Positions 8,728 through 17,913 of a DNA stretch of 64,000 nt are shown here, piece by piece. Where the stretch lies: contig NZ_JAAEEB010000001.1 of the NCBI RefSeq assembly GCF_013346935.1, positions 124,001 to 188,000 of the forward strand. The letters are read 5' to 3'. Under the pieces are notes generated by a model, which saw only the letters and a list, made by a program, of their open reading frames with translations, was not told the DNA's origin and did not search any database. The translations under genes were made by a program, and so were the position numbers. Numbering within the stretch: the stretch's first letter is position 1; each line of letters starts with the position of its first letter. This DNA comes from Lactobacillus melliventris. Its GTDB lineage: Bacteria; Bacillota; Bacilli; Lactobacillales; Lactobacillaceae.

Positions 8728-9736
8728 AATGGTCGTTTTCTTTTAAAAAGCTTTGAATGATTCTTTCTCTCATTGTTAAGAAGACTTGATTATGGCCAGT
8801 AGGGTGTATGCGATTGGTCAAAAGAATTAAGCCAGATTTTTTAACTCTATCGAGAAGCATCAGAACTCCAGTAAATCCCGTATGAAGAATTAAGGGGTAG
8901 TGCAACTCTGGATCAAAGCGTAGATCCCAACCCCATGAACGAGGCTTTAAGCCTTGGGGATTTTTATTTTCGAATAGCTTTGCGACTAAGTTTTGACTAT
9001 AAGGCAATATACTTTTATCCAAGCCCAAGTACCCCTTACTTAATTTAACCAAATCGTTCATAGAAGAGAACAGACCGGCTGAGCCACAATCACTTCCTAA
9101 TTGGCGTGCTTTGGGATCGTGAGGAATTCCTTGTAAAACTCTTCCTTGATAAACTGCAGTGGGAACACATAAGTCTTTTTCAGGTCTAAAAGTCGTATTT
9201 TTGAGTCCAGCGGGCTCGATTATTATTTTTTGACCAACTTCTTGAACTGGTTTACCCAATATTTTTTTGATTACTAAACCTAAAAGAATAAAATTGGTAT
9301 CTGCGTAACGCATTTTATGTTCAAATTCTTCTGTTACAGGCAAATGGATGATAGCATCGATTAACTCGTCGCGAGATAATTGATCCCGATTTTTAATCCA
9401 GCCCCTTATTCCACTGGTGTGAGTCAGCAGATGAAAAAGACGTACACGCTCATCTTTAAATTCAGGAATAAAGTCATGCAGTGGTTCAGTAAAATTGAGC
9501 TGTCCATCTTGATATAATTTAAGCAAAATATTTTCAGTGATAATCACTTTGGTCAGACTGGCTAAATCATAAATGGCAAACGGACTCAGTTGCGTCACCT
9601 TGGGGTAAGTACTCGCAAAGCCAACGGTTGAAGTAAAAACCTGTTCATCTTTAATAAAAGCATAATTCACACCCGGTACAATGCGCTCCGTGACCATTGA
9701 TTCGATTAAGTTCTGGGTGTTTGAGTAGTCAATCAT
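8726..9736 (-). CDS. serine hydrolase, class C beta-lactamase/esterase family
   Basis: A 336-residue protein of the penicillin-binding-like serine hydrolase fold. The SxxK motif is S60-L-T-K63 and the tyrosine motif is Y144-A-D146, where many lactobacillar esterases carry D rather than the N of true AmpC enzymes. The third motif is HTGFTG near residue 285. There is no signal peptide or membrane anchor, so it is probably cytoplasmic; this and the Y-A-D motif argue against a secreted beta-lactamase or cell-wall carboxypeptidase. An esterase or peptidase is more likely. It is transcribed alone from a promoter at about 9771-9799 on the minus strand and ends in a shared bidirectional terminator. 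Confidence 0.85.
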   Translation of the reverse strand: MIDYSNTQNLIESMVTERIVPGVNYAFIKDEQVFTSTVGFASTYPKVTQLSPFAIYDLASLTKVIITENILLKLYQDGQLNFTEPLHDFIPEFKDERVRLFHLLTHTSGIRGWIKNRDQLSRDELIDAIIHLPVTEEFEHKMRYADTNFILLGLVIKKILGKPVQEVGQKIIIEPAGLKNTTFRPEKDLCVPTAVYQGRVLQGIPHDPKARQLGSDCGSAGLFSSMNDLVKLSKGYLGLDKSILPYSQNLVAKLFENKNPQGLKPRSWGWDLRFDPELHYPLILHTGFTGVLMLLDRVKKSGLILLTNRIHPTGHNQVFLTMRERIIQSFLKENDH

Positions 9737-9770
9737 AAAAACTATCCTTTAGTAAAAGTATCTTACTCTA

Positions 9771-9799
9771 TTATATACAATTCTCAAATTAATTTTGAA
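9771..9799 (-). promoter_or_regulatory. promoter of the serine hydrolase gene
   Basis: On the minus strand TTCAAA, a 17-base spacer and TATAAT are found, about 35 bases before the ATG. The -10 is perfect and the -35 matches four of six consensus bases. Confidence 0.55.
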
Positions 9800-9888
9800 A
9801 AATGTGGCTATTGACAGTCAACTGAAAACGATATTCGATTGTCAAAAGGATAGTTCGATAATTTTTACCGCTAAAGCGTGAAAACTAC

Positions 9889-9917
9889 TTGACATTACGT
9901 GTATCTTCAAGCATAAT
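9889..9917 (+). promoter_or_regulatory. promoter of the tRNA-Glu/tRNA-Gln pair
   Basis: TTGACA, a 17-base spacer, and CATAAT. The -35 is perfect and the -10 matches five of six. It lies 16 bases before the first tRNA and indicates an active transcription unit. Confidence 0.75.
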
Positions 9918-9932
9918 AATTACTGTTGATTT

Positions 9933-10004
9933 TGCCCGCTGGTCAAATGGTTAAGACGCCACCCTCTCAAGGTGGAGTTACGAGTTCAATTCTCGTGCGG
10001 GTGA
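9933..10004 (+). tRNA. tRNA-Glu (anticodon CUC), unusual acceptor
   Basis: A 72-base cloverleaf. Anticodon stem CCACC/GGTGG is perfect with loop CTCTCAA, giving anticodon CUC for GAG. T-arm ACGAG/CTCGT encloses TTCAATT; the D-arm GTC/GAC holds the invariant GG. T8 fits this register. The acceptor reads TGCCCGC against GCGGGTG, so the first two pairs are U1-G72 and G2-U71 wobbles instead of the usual G1-C72. CCA is not encoded. Low-GC lactobacilli usually read both Glu codons with a UUC tRNA, so a dedicated CUC species is uncommon. It has a good promoter. Whether it is efficiently charged is not determinable by eye. Confidence 0.8.
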
Positions 10005-10012
10005 TTTAACAC

Positions 10013-10084
10013 TGGGATATAGCCAAATGGTAAGGCACAGGTTTCTGGTTCCTGCATGTTTCGGTTCGAGCCCGGATATCCCAA
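10013..10084 (+). tRNA. tRNA-Gln (anticodon CUG)
   Basis: A 72-base cloverleaf. Acceptor TGGGATA/TATCCCA is fully paired, with the U1-A72 pair typical of bacterial tRNA-Gln. Anticodon loop TTCTGGT gives CUG for CAG; the closing pair of the anticodon stem is a T-T mismatch, so that stem is weak. T-arm is TTCGG/CCGGA around TTCGAGC. It lies 8 bases after tRNA-Glu and shares its promoter. CCA is not encoded. As with its neighbour, a C34 isoacceptor supplements the normal UUG tRNA and is unusual for this GC content. Confidence 0.85.
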
Positions 10085-10179
10085 TAAAAATAGCTCAACA
10101 ACTGGGTTTATGAGAGTTGAAAAACAAATTTGCCCATCAGAGCTAATGAAAAATTTATTTTTATTAATTAAGATTAAAT

Positions 10180-10216
10180 ACACAATTCTGAAATTTTTGG
10201 GGGATTGTGTTTTTTT
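10180..10216 (+). terminator. terminator after the tRNA pair
   Basis: ACACAAT / ATTGTGT hairpin with a 17-base loop followed by seven T. It ends the tRNA transcript about 95 bases after tRNA-Gln. Confidence 0.7.
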
Positions 10217-10368
10217 GTTGGTAAATTTTATTTTTTCACCTAGACCCGTTTATTAGCCCACTTAGTTACAAAATTTGACCTCTTATTCTAAACTTATTGT
10301 TAGTTTGTTTTAATTGTGCTTTAATAATGCACAACAACAAAGAATAACTTGAATGGTGAGGTAAAAGC

Positions 10369-11970
10369 ATGAACAAAAAAGAGGTAAATGTTACAGTAAG
10401 GTGGGTCTTAAGCAATCTCAAGCCATGGATGATATTTTGCCTATTTATCTTTGGCGTTACTAGTTCTTTTGAAGGAGTATTAAATGGTTACATTTTAGGT
10501 TATATTCCCAGGCTTAATGTCAAGGATGGTCGCAGTTTAATCGTATTTGGAATTGCCGCAGTTTTGTCCTATCTAACCGTTTATATTTCTCTTTTCTTAT
10601 TTTGCCTGTTAATGCAAAAAGCAATTCAAATTTTAAATGAAAAGATAAAGGCTATATATTTCAGAGCAAATTTTGCCAGTTCATTTAACAATCCGAATTT
10701 AGATTCATCTGATGTTTTGAACAACATGACTAGTATTTCCAAACAGATAGAGGAAAAGTATTTTGAACCGCTTTTATTGCTTTTTCAAAGTTTGATGACA
10801 GTCATATCTTCTACAGTCGTAGTATTAATGACTAATCCAGTTTTAGGTCTTGTTTATCTAGCTCTTTCTTTCCTGTCACTTCTTCCCAGTTATATGGGTA
10901 AAGAAAAAATGAAGACTAAAACCGAAGTTTGGAGTCACTCGAATTCAAACTTTTTAGCGATCACACGTGACTTATTTGCAGGACGCTTTGAAATTACGAA
11001 TTTTGGTGTTAAAAAATTATTTATGCAGAAATTTGATCATTCTTTGCATAATGAGGAACAGAGATATTACCAATTGAATGCTTTCCAATATGTTCTGCAG
11101 TTTATTTCTTGGTTATTTGCAATTGTAATAACCCTATCTCCAATTTTCATAGGGTTATGGATGGCCAAAAATAACATCTTAGGTGTTACCGTAAGTACAA
11201 TTTTGACTTTGACTCTGACTGCGGATCATGTAGTCGGTGGTTTTAGACAGTTAACCAATTTTGAAACTCAAATTCAAAGTACAGAAGGAATTAGAAAGAT
11301 CTCTTGGACTGAAACAAAAACGGATCAAGAAATTGATCAGCCAGTCGCTGACAATAAACTGGTTGTTGAAAACCTGTCAGTTAAACGTGGCGATCGAGAA
11401 ATTTTTAAAAATCTGTCTTTAAGCTTAGATGAAAACGACAAAATGCTCATTACTGGACCTTCAGGTGTTGGTAAATCAACTTTGCTAAATGCAATAGCAG
11501 GATATATTCCAATTGAAAAAGGTGAAGTAGAATTTGGCGGACACAAATTGAAGTATTCAGATTTTGTATTTATTTCACAGAATATTTGGCTATTTGCAGG
11601 AACAGTTCGCGAAAATCTTTCTCTGTTGCAAAATTTCACAGACCAAGAATTAGTTGCTGCTTTAAATAAGGTAGGTTTAGACAAAGAGCTCGGTAGCAAA
11701 GCATTGGATTTTGAAATTAAAGAGCAAGGCAGCAGTCTTTCGGGTGGACAAGCACAAAGACTGGCTATTGCCAGAGGACTTTTACGTCATAAGAAGATCT
11801 TTTTACTAGATGAAATTACATCTAGCCTGGATCATCAAAATGCGGATGAAGTTCACCGCTTAATTTACCAACTGCCTTCAATTGTTATTGAAGTGGCGCA
11901 CAATTATAATGAAAAAATTGCGCAAGAAAATAACGTTAAGATTTTTAACTTAGCGCAAAATACAAAATAA
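10369..11970 (+). CDS. ABC transporter, fused permease and ATPase (exporter type)
   Basis: A 533-residue half-transporter: N-terminal transmembrane domain with about six helices (roughly residues 18-310) and a C-terminal nucleotide-binding domain. Walker A is GPSGVGKST (about residue 364), the signature LSGGQAQRLAIARG (about 458), Walker B IFLLDEITSSLD (about 480), and the H-loop histidine is in EVAHNYN. It acts as a homo- or heterodimer at the cytoplasmic membrane. The architecture is that of MsbA/LmrA-like exporters, with no C39 peptidase domain, so it is not a bacteriocin processing exporter. It stands alone between the tRNAs and murT with its own terminator, so no substrate can be inferred. 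Start ATG 10369 has GGTGAGG upstream. Confidence 0.9.
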   Translation: MNKKEVNVTVRWVLSNLKPWMIFCLFIFGVTSSFEGVLNGYILGYIPRLNVKDGRSLIVFGIAAVLSYLTVYISLFLFCLLMQKAIQILNEKIKAIYFRANFASSFNNPNLDSSDVLNNMTSISKQIEEKYFEPLLLLFQSLMTVISSTVVVLMTNPVLGLVYLALSFLSLLPSYMGKEKMKTKTEVWSHSNSNFLAITRDLFAGRFEITNFGVKKLFMQKFDHSLHNEEQRYYQLNAFQYVLQFISWLFAIVITLSPIFIGLWMAKNNILGVTVSTILTLTLTADHVVGGFRQLTNFETQIQSTEGIRKISWTETKTDQEIDQPVADNKLVVENLSVKRGDREIFKNLSLSLDENDKMLITGPSGVGKSTLLNAIAGYIPIEKGEVEFGGHKLKYSDFVFISQNIWLFAGTVRENLSLLQNFTDQELVAALNKVGLDKELGSKALDFEIKEQGSSLSGGQAQRLAIARGLLRHKKIFLLDEITSSLDHQNADEVHRLIYQLPSIVIEVAHNYNEKIAQENNVKIFNLAQNTK

Positions 11971-11974
11971 AAAT

Positions 11975-12013
11975 AACCCGCAAAATGTTTCATTGCACAT
12001 TTTACGGGTTTTT
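11975..12013. terminator. bidirectional terminator between ABC transporter and murT
   Basis: AACCCGCAAAATGT / ACATTTTACGGGTT imperfect hairpin with T runs on both strands, lying between two convergent genes. Confidence 0.85.
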
Positions 12014-12032
12014 CATTAATATTATTGCTGCT

Positions 12033-13385
12033 TTACATCCCTGCCTTAATTATCTTCTTTTCAGCCATAGTCTTACGTAAAGAGAGCATAGCGGTATAGG
12101 TAGACAAAATGTAAACCTTTTTCGTCGTCAAATTGGCAATATTAGCGATTACTTCCTCATTGTCAGTGCAGGTAACCATTTTCCCCGGATCAAAACCGGC
12201 AACTTCCAATCGAAAGCCCATGTCGTGCCAGCGCTCGCCGCCAACCAAAATTTTTTTAATTTGATCGTGATTTAAGTCTTCAAATTGACCATCCCAAATC
12301 CAGGAAGTGTCGATGCCGTCAGCGTGGTTAGCGTTAAGCAATGTAACTAAGGAATAATCATCTTTTTCAGTGTTAAGCATGTGCAGCACTTCATCTAATC
12401 CCACCGGATTTTTAACTAAGATCAAGTCAATTTCTTTTCCTTCATATTTAATTAACTCTTGTCTGCCAAAAATCCGCTTGTTTTTAGCAAAAGCCTGAGC
12501 AATTTCTTCTTCACTGAGGTCAAAATAGCGCGCCACTGAATAGGCAGCTAGAGCATTATAAATATTGTAAGTGCCGCCAATGCTGATAGTATAGTTTTTA
12601 CTGCCCATTTGAAACTCAAGGTTATTCGGCGTCTGCTCAATAATTTTGTTCACAGAATAGGTTAACTTGGGTCTGCGATAGTTGCAGTTGGGGCAGAAAA
12701 AATCTCCCAGATTGGCGTAAATCCTTTCATGATAATGTAAGATATGATCACAGTCAGGACATAAGATGCCGTCAGTATTAACTGGAGCCTTGGTATCATT
12801 TTGCGGATTATCATTTGGCAGTTTAAAGCCATAAAAAATTTTAGGATTAGGCAAGTCGACTGAAGAAAAGATGCTAGCATCACCATTGGCTATAATAGTA
12901 GCTTCAGGTGCTAATTTAATGCCATCTACAATTTTTTCGTAAGTGGTGTAGATTTCCCCGTAGCGATCCATTTGGTCGCGAAAGATGTTGGTAAGAACAA
13001 ACACACTAGGATGAAGCAGTTCCGTTACCATTTTGACATTAGCTTCGTCAACCTCTAACACTGCAATCGGTCTGGATGATTTTTTCTTTTTATGGGCTAA
13101 AAAAGCCGTCACGATTCCTTGTTGCATATTGGAACCTGATGGATTGGTTAAGACGTCACCGTATTTTTCTCTTAATGCCGCCACAATCAATGCGGTAGTC
13201 ATGGTTTTACCGTTTGTTCCTGTAACAATGACCGTTTCATAGCCGTCAGCCAGTGTCTTTAAAATCTCCGGATCAAGATTCATTGCCAGTTTGCCGGGAA
13301 AACTAGTGCCACCTTTTAAAACGTTATGTAAAAACCAGTAGCTTGATTTACCCGCGCTTTTTGCTATTACAGATTTAAAACTCAT
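12033..13385 (-). CDS. murT: MurT-type Mur ligase (lipid II isoglutaminyl synthase subunit)
   Basis: A 450-residue Mur-ligase-fold protein. The P-loop is GTNGKTMTT (residues 56-64), EVDEA is at about 111-115, and a four-cysteine zinc ribbon with two C-x2-C pairs (C209/C212 and C231/C234) is inserted in the central domain; the last is diagnostic of MurT. The C-terminal part is the DUF1727 region. With the glutaminase GatD, MurT amidates D-Glu of the peptidoglycan stem to D-isoglutamine. I place the start at 13385 (GAGGGA upstream) rather than 13415. Oddly, gatD is not adjacent: the next gene downstream is a convergent ABC transporter. Either gatD is elsewhere or this ligase has another partner. 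Confidence 0.88.
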   Translation of the reverse strand: MSFKSVIAKSAGKSSYWFLHNVLKGGTSFPGKLAMNLDPEILKTLADGYETVIVTGTNGKTMTTALIVAALREKYGDVLTNPSGSNMQQGIVTAFLAHKKKKSSRPIAVLEVDEANVKMVTELLHPSVFVLTNIFRDQMDRYGEIYTTYEKIVDGIKLAPEATIIANGDASIFSSVDLPNPKIFYGFKLPNDNPQNDTKAPVNTDGILCPDCDHILHYHERIYANLGDFFCPNCNYRRPKLTYSVNKIIEQTPNNLEFQMGSKNYTISIGGTYNIYNALAAYSVARYFDLSEEEIAQAFAKNKRIFGRQELIKYEGKEIDLILVKNPVGLDEVLHMLNTEKDDYSLVTLLNANHADGIDTSWIWDGQFEDLNHDQIKKILVGGERWHDMGFRLEVAGFDPGKMVTCTDNEEVIANIANLTTKKVYILSTYTAMLSLRKTMAEKKIIKAGM

Positions 13386-13530
13386 ATTTTTCCCTCGCTT
13401 TAAAATCATTATCAACTATAGCATAGCCATAAACCGAAAACGAGTTTTTATAACCATTTAACTACACATATTTTATTTTTACATTATACTAGATAAGTTA
13501 GATGAATTTAAATGAAACAAAGGAGCAAAA

Positions 13531-14130
13531 ATGGCACAATTATTTTTTGAGTACGGCACGATGAGCAGTGGCAAAACTTTAGAAATACTGAAAGATGCTC
13601 ATAACTATGAGGCTCAGGGGCGCAAGATTGCTTTGTTAACCAGTAAAATTGATAATCGTAGTGGTGTAGGCACTGTGGCTTCAAGAATTGGGCTCCACCG
13701 AAAGGCAGTTCCGATCGACCATGATTTTGATATTTTTGCTTATATAAAAAAGTTGAACGAACAGGAAAAAGCACAAGGTGACGGCGCAATCGCCTGCGTT
13801 TTTGTCGATGAAGCCCAGTTTTTGGAACGTCATCATGTGGTAGAATGTGCCAAAATTGTTGATGATTTATGCATTCCCGTAATGACTTTCGGCTTAAAAA
13901 ACGACTTTCAAAATAATTTATTTGAAGGAACCAAGAATTTGTTGATTTTTGCTGATAAAATAAAAGAGATCAAAACAATTTGCCACTACTGCGGTAGAAA
14001 GGCTACAATGAATCAACGGATACACAATGGTAAACCAGTTTACGAGGGTGAACAGGTTCAAATAGGTGGGGATGAAAGTTATTACCCGGTTTGTCGGTTT
14101 CATTATTTTCATCCGCATCAAACAAGATAG
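13531..14130 (+). CDS. tdk: thymidine kinase
   Basis: A 199-residue type II thymidine kinase that phosphorylates deoxythymidine with ATP in nucleoside salvage. P-loop YGTMSSGKT is at residues 9-17, and DEAQFL (about 90-95) carries the catalytic glutamate. The lasso zinc site is C-x2-C (CHYCGRKA, about 151) with CRFHYFHP near the C-terminus. Length is normal for the family. AAAGGAGC precedes ATG 13531. It is divergent from murT and heads a run with prfA, prmC and tsaC, an order common in lactobacilli. Confidence 0.95.
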   Translation: MAQLFFEYGTMSSGKTLEILKDAHNYEAQGRKIALLTSKIDNRSGVGTVASRIGLHRKAVPIDHDFDIFAYIKKLNEQEKAQGDGAIACVFVDEAQFLERHHVVECAKIVDDLCIPVMTFGLKNDFQNNLFEGTKNLLIFADKIKEIKTICHYCGRKATMNQRIHNGKPVYEGEQVQIGGDESYYPVCRFHYFHPHQTR

Positions 14131-14147
14131 GAAGGGATTAGAACAAC

Positions 14148-15236
14148 ATGGATAAAATTATGGCACAGCTTGAAAGTCTTGTTGCTCATTATGACGAATT
14201 ACAGGAAATGATGGCTGACCCGGAAGTTATCAATGATACCAAAAGGTACATGGAAGTTTCTAAGGAAGAAGCAGATTTACGCGATGTAGTTGAAAAATAT
14301 CGCAAATATAAGGCTGATAAAAAAGAAATTTCAGACAATAAGGATATTATTGCAAACGAAAGTGATTCAGATTTGGTTGAGATGGCCAAAGATGAAAATA
14401 ACGAGTTAGAGCAGGATATTGCTAAGCTTGAAGATGAAATCAAAATATTAATGTTGCCCAAAGATCCTAATGATGATAAAGACATTATTATGGAAATTAG
14501 AGGAGCAGCTGGTGGTGATGAAGCTTCCTTGTTTGCCGGAGACTTGCTCAGAATGTATGAAAAATACGCTGAAAGACAAAACTGGCAGGTTTCTATCGTC
14601 GACAGTGAGCCAACTGAAGTAGGTGGTTATAAACGAGTTGCCATTATGATCACTGGCAACAAGGTTTATTCAAAACTTAAATATGAAAACGGAGCGCACC
14701 GCGTGCAACGCGTTCCTGTAACTGAATCTCAAGGCCGCGTTCATACTTCAACGGCTACGGTTGCCGTCATGCCAGAATATGAACAGGTTGACCTTGACTT
14801 GGATCCCAAAGATATTAGAGTTGATGTTTACCGCTCCAGTGGTGCTGGAGGCCAGCATATTAACAAAACCTCCAGTGCTGTGCGCATGACGCACTTACCT
14901 ACTGGCATTGTAGTGGCAATGCAGGATCAACGAAGTCAACAGCAAAACCGGGAGAAAGCCATGCAGATCTTGAAATCGCGTGTTTATGATTACTATGAAA
15001 GTCAAAACCGTGATAAGTATGATGCTAAGAGAAAAAATGCTGTTGGTACAGGTGACAGGTCTGAGCGCATCAGAACTTATAATTACCCGCAAAACCGGGT
15101 AACTGACCATCGTATCGGTTTGACTCTTAATAAGCTTGATCGGGTAATGAATGGAGAACTTGATGAAATTATTGATGCTTTGATTTTATATAATCAAACA
15201 AAGCAATTGGAGGAGCTGGCCGAACAGAATGTCTAA
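14148..15236 (+). CDS. prfA: peptide chain release factor 1
   Basis: A 362-residue class I release factor that hydrolyses peptidyl-tRNA at UAA and UAG. The GGQ catalytic motif is at residues 234-236 in SGAGGQHIN, and the stop-codon-reading PxT motif is PVT at 190-192. The N-terminal helical region (1-100) is typical. It may start at Met1 or Met5; Met1 is preceded by GGAAGGGATTAG. Its stop overlaps the start of prmC, whose product methylates the GGQ glutamine of this protein, so co-translation of substrate and enzyme is expected. Confidence 0.97.
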   Translation: MDKIMAQLESLVAHYDELQEMMADPEVINDTKRYMEVSKEEADLRDVVEKYRKYKADKKEISDNKDIIANESDSDLVEMAKDENNELEQDIAKLEDEIKILMLPKDPNDDKDIIMEIRGAAGGDEASLFAGDLLRMYEKYAERQNWQVSIVDSEPTEVGGYKRVAIMITGNKVYSKLKYENGAHRVQRVPVTESQGRVHTSTATVAVMPEYEQVDLDLDPKDIRVDVYRSSGAGGQHINKTSSAVRMTHLPTGIVVAMQDQRSQQQNREKAMQILKSRVYDYYESQNRDKYDAKRKNAVGTGDRSERIRTYNYPQNRVTDHRIGLTLNKLDRVMNGELDEIIDALILYNQTKQLEELAEQNV

Positions 15237-16077
15237 AATTGACACTTTAAAAAGCTTGAGAATCTGGGCTGCTGAAACTGCACCAGAACAAAGACCAGAA
15301 GATATCGCTTTTTTGCTAGCTGAAAGACTGCAGCTGAGTCCTAGTGAGTTTCAATTAAAACAGGACATGGAATTATCACCAGACCAAATTAAGCAAGCAC
15401 AAAAGGATGTGCGCAAGCTGGCTAAAGGGATATCGCCTCAGTATATTTTGGGTTACTCCTGGTTTTTTGGTTATAAAATTTTAGTGCAGCGCGGAGTTTT
15501 AATTCCCCGTTTTGAAACTGAAGAGTTAGTGGAATGGGCTTTAGCAAATCTGACCAGTGGTGATAAAGTGCTTGATTTAGGAACAGGCTCCGGCTGCATT
15601 ACAGTAGCTCTAGCTAAAGAAGCTGCTAAAAAGCAGATTACCGATCTTGATTTATATGCTTCTGACGTCACTGATGCTGCACTAAGAAATAGCGAAGAAA
15701 ATTTTTTGATTCATAAAGTTGATGTTACCGTTCGAAAAGCAAACATTTTAATTGGTCTTGAAAAGTTCGATAAAATCATTTCTAATCCTCCCTATATAAA
15801 GGAAACGGAAAAAGATTTGATGGACCAAAACGTATTGCAAAATGAACCCCAGGAGGCACTTTTTGGTGGAAAAAATGGTATAGAATTTTACCAGAAGTTT
15901 GTCAAACAAGTGCGTGATCACTTAAACAGCAGAGGAGAGTTTTTCTTGGAATTTGGCTTCAGTGAGAAAGAGCAGCTGGTTGATTTATTTGGACGGGAGC
16001 TGCCGGATTTTACCATTGAATTCAAAAATGATTTAGCTGGAAAGCCACGCATGGTTAAAGGAAAGTGGAATAAATAA
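15229..16077 (+). CDS. prmC: release factor glutamine methyltransferase
   Basis: A 282-residue SAM-dependent N5-glutamine methyltransferase acting on RF1 and RF2. The SAM-binding motif DLGTGSG is at residues 116-122 and the catalytic NPPY at 186-189. The N-terminal five-helix domain that grips the release factor is present. It overlaps prfA by 8 bases, and its stop shares a base with the tsaC start (TAATG). Length fits the family. Confidence 0.96.
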   Translation: MSKIDTLKSLRIWAAETAPEQRPEDIAFLLAERLQLSPSEFQLKQDMELSPDQIKQAQKDVRKLAKGISPQYILGYSWFFGYKILVQRGVLIPRFETEELVEWALANLTSGDKVLDLGTGSGCITVALAKEAAKKQITDLDLYASDVTDAALRNSEENFLIHKVDVTVRKANILIGLEKFDKIISNPPYIKETEKDLMDQNVLQNEPQEALFGGKNGIEFYQKFVKQVRDHLNSRGEFFLEFGFSEKEQLVDLFGRELPDFTIEFKNDLAGKPRMVKGKWNK

Positions 16078-17081
16078 TGGAAACTAAAATTTTTTCACAG
16101 AATCAAATAGATGATGCAGTAAAATTACTCGCTCAGGGAGAATTGGTTGCTTTTCCGACAGAAACAGTCTATGGCTTGGGTGCCATTGCCACAAATGAAC
16201 AGGCTGTAAAAAATGTTTATAAGGCTAAGGGACGTCCTAGTGACAATCCGTTAATCGTAACAGTTTCTGATGCTCAAATGATGTCTCATTATGCAAAAGA
16301 GGTGCCAGAGCGTGCTCAAAAGTTAATTAAAAAATTTTGGCCAGGTCCTTTAACCCTTTTGCTTTATGTTAAACCTCACAGTCTGCCTAAAGCTGTAACT
16401 GGTGGTCTTGATACTGTGGCTTTTCGCTGTCCTAATGATGACTTAACTCATCAGTTGATCAGTAAATTGGGTTACCCAATTGTTGGACCTTCCGCCAACA
16501 CTTCGACTAAGCCTAGTCCAACGACAGCTGCGCATGTCTATCATGATTTAAAGGGAAAAATTGCGGGAATTATTGATGGTGGACCTACAGAAGTTGGATT
16601 GGAATCAACGATTATTGACTTGTCTGTAGCTACGCCCATTGTTTTACGTCCTGGTGCAGTTACTCCCGCAGAGTTAAGTCAGGTTTTGGGTGAAAAAGTT
16701 TTAATTAACAGTGGTAAAGTTGCTGATAAAGATGTTCCGAAAGCTCCGGGAATGAAATACCGTCATTATGCTCCGAGTGCACCCGTAGTCGTGGTTGATG
16801 ATCCAGAAGACTTTGCAAACATTGATTTAACAAGTGCAACAGGAGTAATGGCATTAACAGATGTGCTTGAAAAAATTAAGCTGCCGGCCGCAAATAAATT
16901 TAATTTAGGTAAAAACTTGTTAGAGGCCGACCATAATTTATTTGGTGGTTTACGTTACTTCGATGATAAACCAGAGATCAAACAAATTTTTGTGCAGGGA
17001 TTTAGTGGCAGCGAGAATACTCTGGCATATATGAACAGGCTTAATAAAGCTGCCGCTGGTCATCATTATGTCAAAGAGTAA
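16077..17081 (+). CDS. tsaC: threonylcarbamoyl-AMP synthase (Sua5/YwlC type)
   Basis: A 334-residue enzyme that makes threonylcarbamoyl-AMP from Thr, bicarbonate and ATP for t6A37 in tRNAs reading ANN codons. PTETVYGLGA is at residues 27-36, KAKGRPSDNPL at 49-59 and GPSANTSTKPSPT at about 137-149. It has the long form with a C-terminal Sua5 domain (about 205-334) joined by the PGMKYRHYAP linker, unlike the ~190-residue E. coli TsaC. Last gene of the tdk operon, followed by a terminator. Confidence 0.95.
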   Translation: METKIFSQNQIDDAVKLLAQGELVAFPTETVYGLGAIATNEQAVKNVYKAKGRPSDNPLIVTVSDAQMMSHYAKEVPERAQKLIKKFWPGPLTLLLYVKPHSLPKAVTGGLDTVAFRCPNDDLTHQLISKLGYPIVGPSANTSTKPSPTTAAHVYHDLKGKIAGIIDGGPTEVGLESTIIDLSVATPIVLRPGAVTPAELSQVLGEKVLINSGKVADKDVPKAPGMKYRHYAPSAPVVVVDDPEDFANIDLTSATGVMALTDVLEKIKLPAANKFNLGKNLLEADHNLFGGLRYFDDKPEIKQIFVQGFSGSENTLAYMNRLNKAAAGHHYVKE

Positions 17082-17091
17082 AAATTTTAGT

Positions 17092-17121
17092 AGCAAGGGA
17101 CTTTAAACCCTCTGCTTTTTT
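17092..17121 (+). terminator. terminator after tsaC
   Basis: AGC-A-AGGG / CCCT-CT-GCT hairpin followed by a T run, ten bases after the tsaC stop. The stem has an internal bulge, so it is moderate rather than strong. Confidence 0.6.
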
Positions 17122-17166
17122 TATTAAAATACACGTAAACGTAATTATGTTTATAGGAGGAAAAAG

Positions 17167-17796
17167 ATGGGCAAATTTACGGTTTTGAATCATCCGTTAA
17201 TTCAACACAAGTTAACAATTATCAGGCGTAAGGAGACAAGTTCTAACGAGTTTCGGAGAATAGTTGGTGAAATCGGGGGACTGATGACTTACGAGATTAC
17301 CAGAGATTTGCCGCTGAAAGATGTTGAAATTGAAACACCAATTGGCAAGACAACCCAAAAAGAGATTGCCGGCAAGAAATTGACTATTGTGCCAATTTTA
17401 CGTGCTGGTATCGGTATGCTTAATGGTGTTATGGAAATGATTCCGTCAGCCAAGGTAGGAGTAATTGGTATGTATCGGGATGAAGAAACTCTTATGCCTC
17501 ACGAATATTTCTGCAAAATGCCTAAAGACGTTGCAGAGCGTGAATGTCTTGTGGTTGACCCAATGCTTGCCACTGGCGGTTCTGCTAATATGGCAATTGG
17601 TGCGCTTAAAAAGCGGGGCGTTAAAGTGATTAAGCTGGCTGTTCTTGTAGCCGCTCCTGAGGGTGTCAAAGCTATTCAAGAAGAGAATCCGGATGTCGAT
17701 ATTTATGCTGCCGCCGAAGATGAAAAATTGTTGCCAAACGGCTATATTACACCTGGTTTAGGAGATGCAGGCGATAGATTATTTGGTACCAAATAA
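17167..17796 (+). CDS. upp: uracil phosphoribosyltransferase
   Basis: A 209-residue enzyme converting uracil and PRPP to UMP in pyrimidine salvage. The PRPP-binding loop [12 protein letters not shown] (about 130-141) and the C-terminal uracil-binding [13 protein letters not shown] (about 192-204) are clear. TAGGAGG precedes ATG 17167. It stands between the tsaC terminator and the atp operon, as in related genomes, and is probably transcribed alone; no pyrimidine attenuator is evident in its short leader. Confidence 0.97.
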   Translation: MGKFTVLNHPLIQHKLTIIRRKETSSNEFRRIVGEIGGLMTYEITRDLPLKDVEIETPIGKTTQKEIAGKKLTIVPILRAGIGMLNGVMEMIPSAKVGVIGMYRDEETLMPHEYFCKMPKDVAERECLVVDPMLATGGSANMAIGALKKRGVKVIKLAVLVAAPEGVKAIQEENPDVDIYAAAEDEKLLPNGYITPGLGDAGDRLFGTK

Positions 17797-17913
17797 TCTT
17801 TTTTATGTAAATTAATTGCAAAATACGCTTACATTTTTCACAAAATTATTGAATGGTGTTAATATTGTATGAGTGTTCGATAATATGGGCACGAGAAGGG
17901 AGGTCACGAAGAA

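Noticed and set aside
10369..11970. ABC transporter as a bacteriocin exporter
   Set aside because: No C39 peptidase domain, no double-Gly precursor peptide and no immunity gene nearby.
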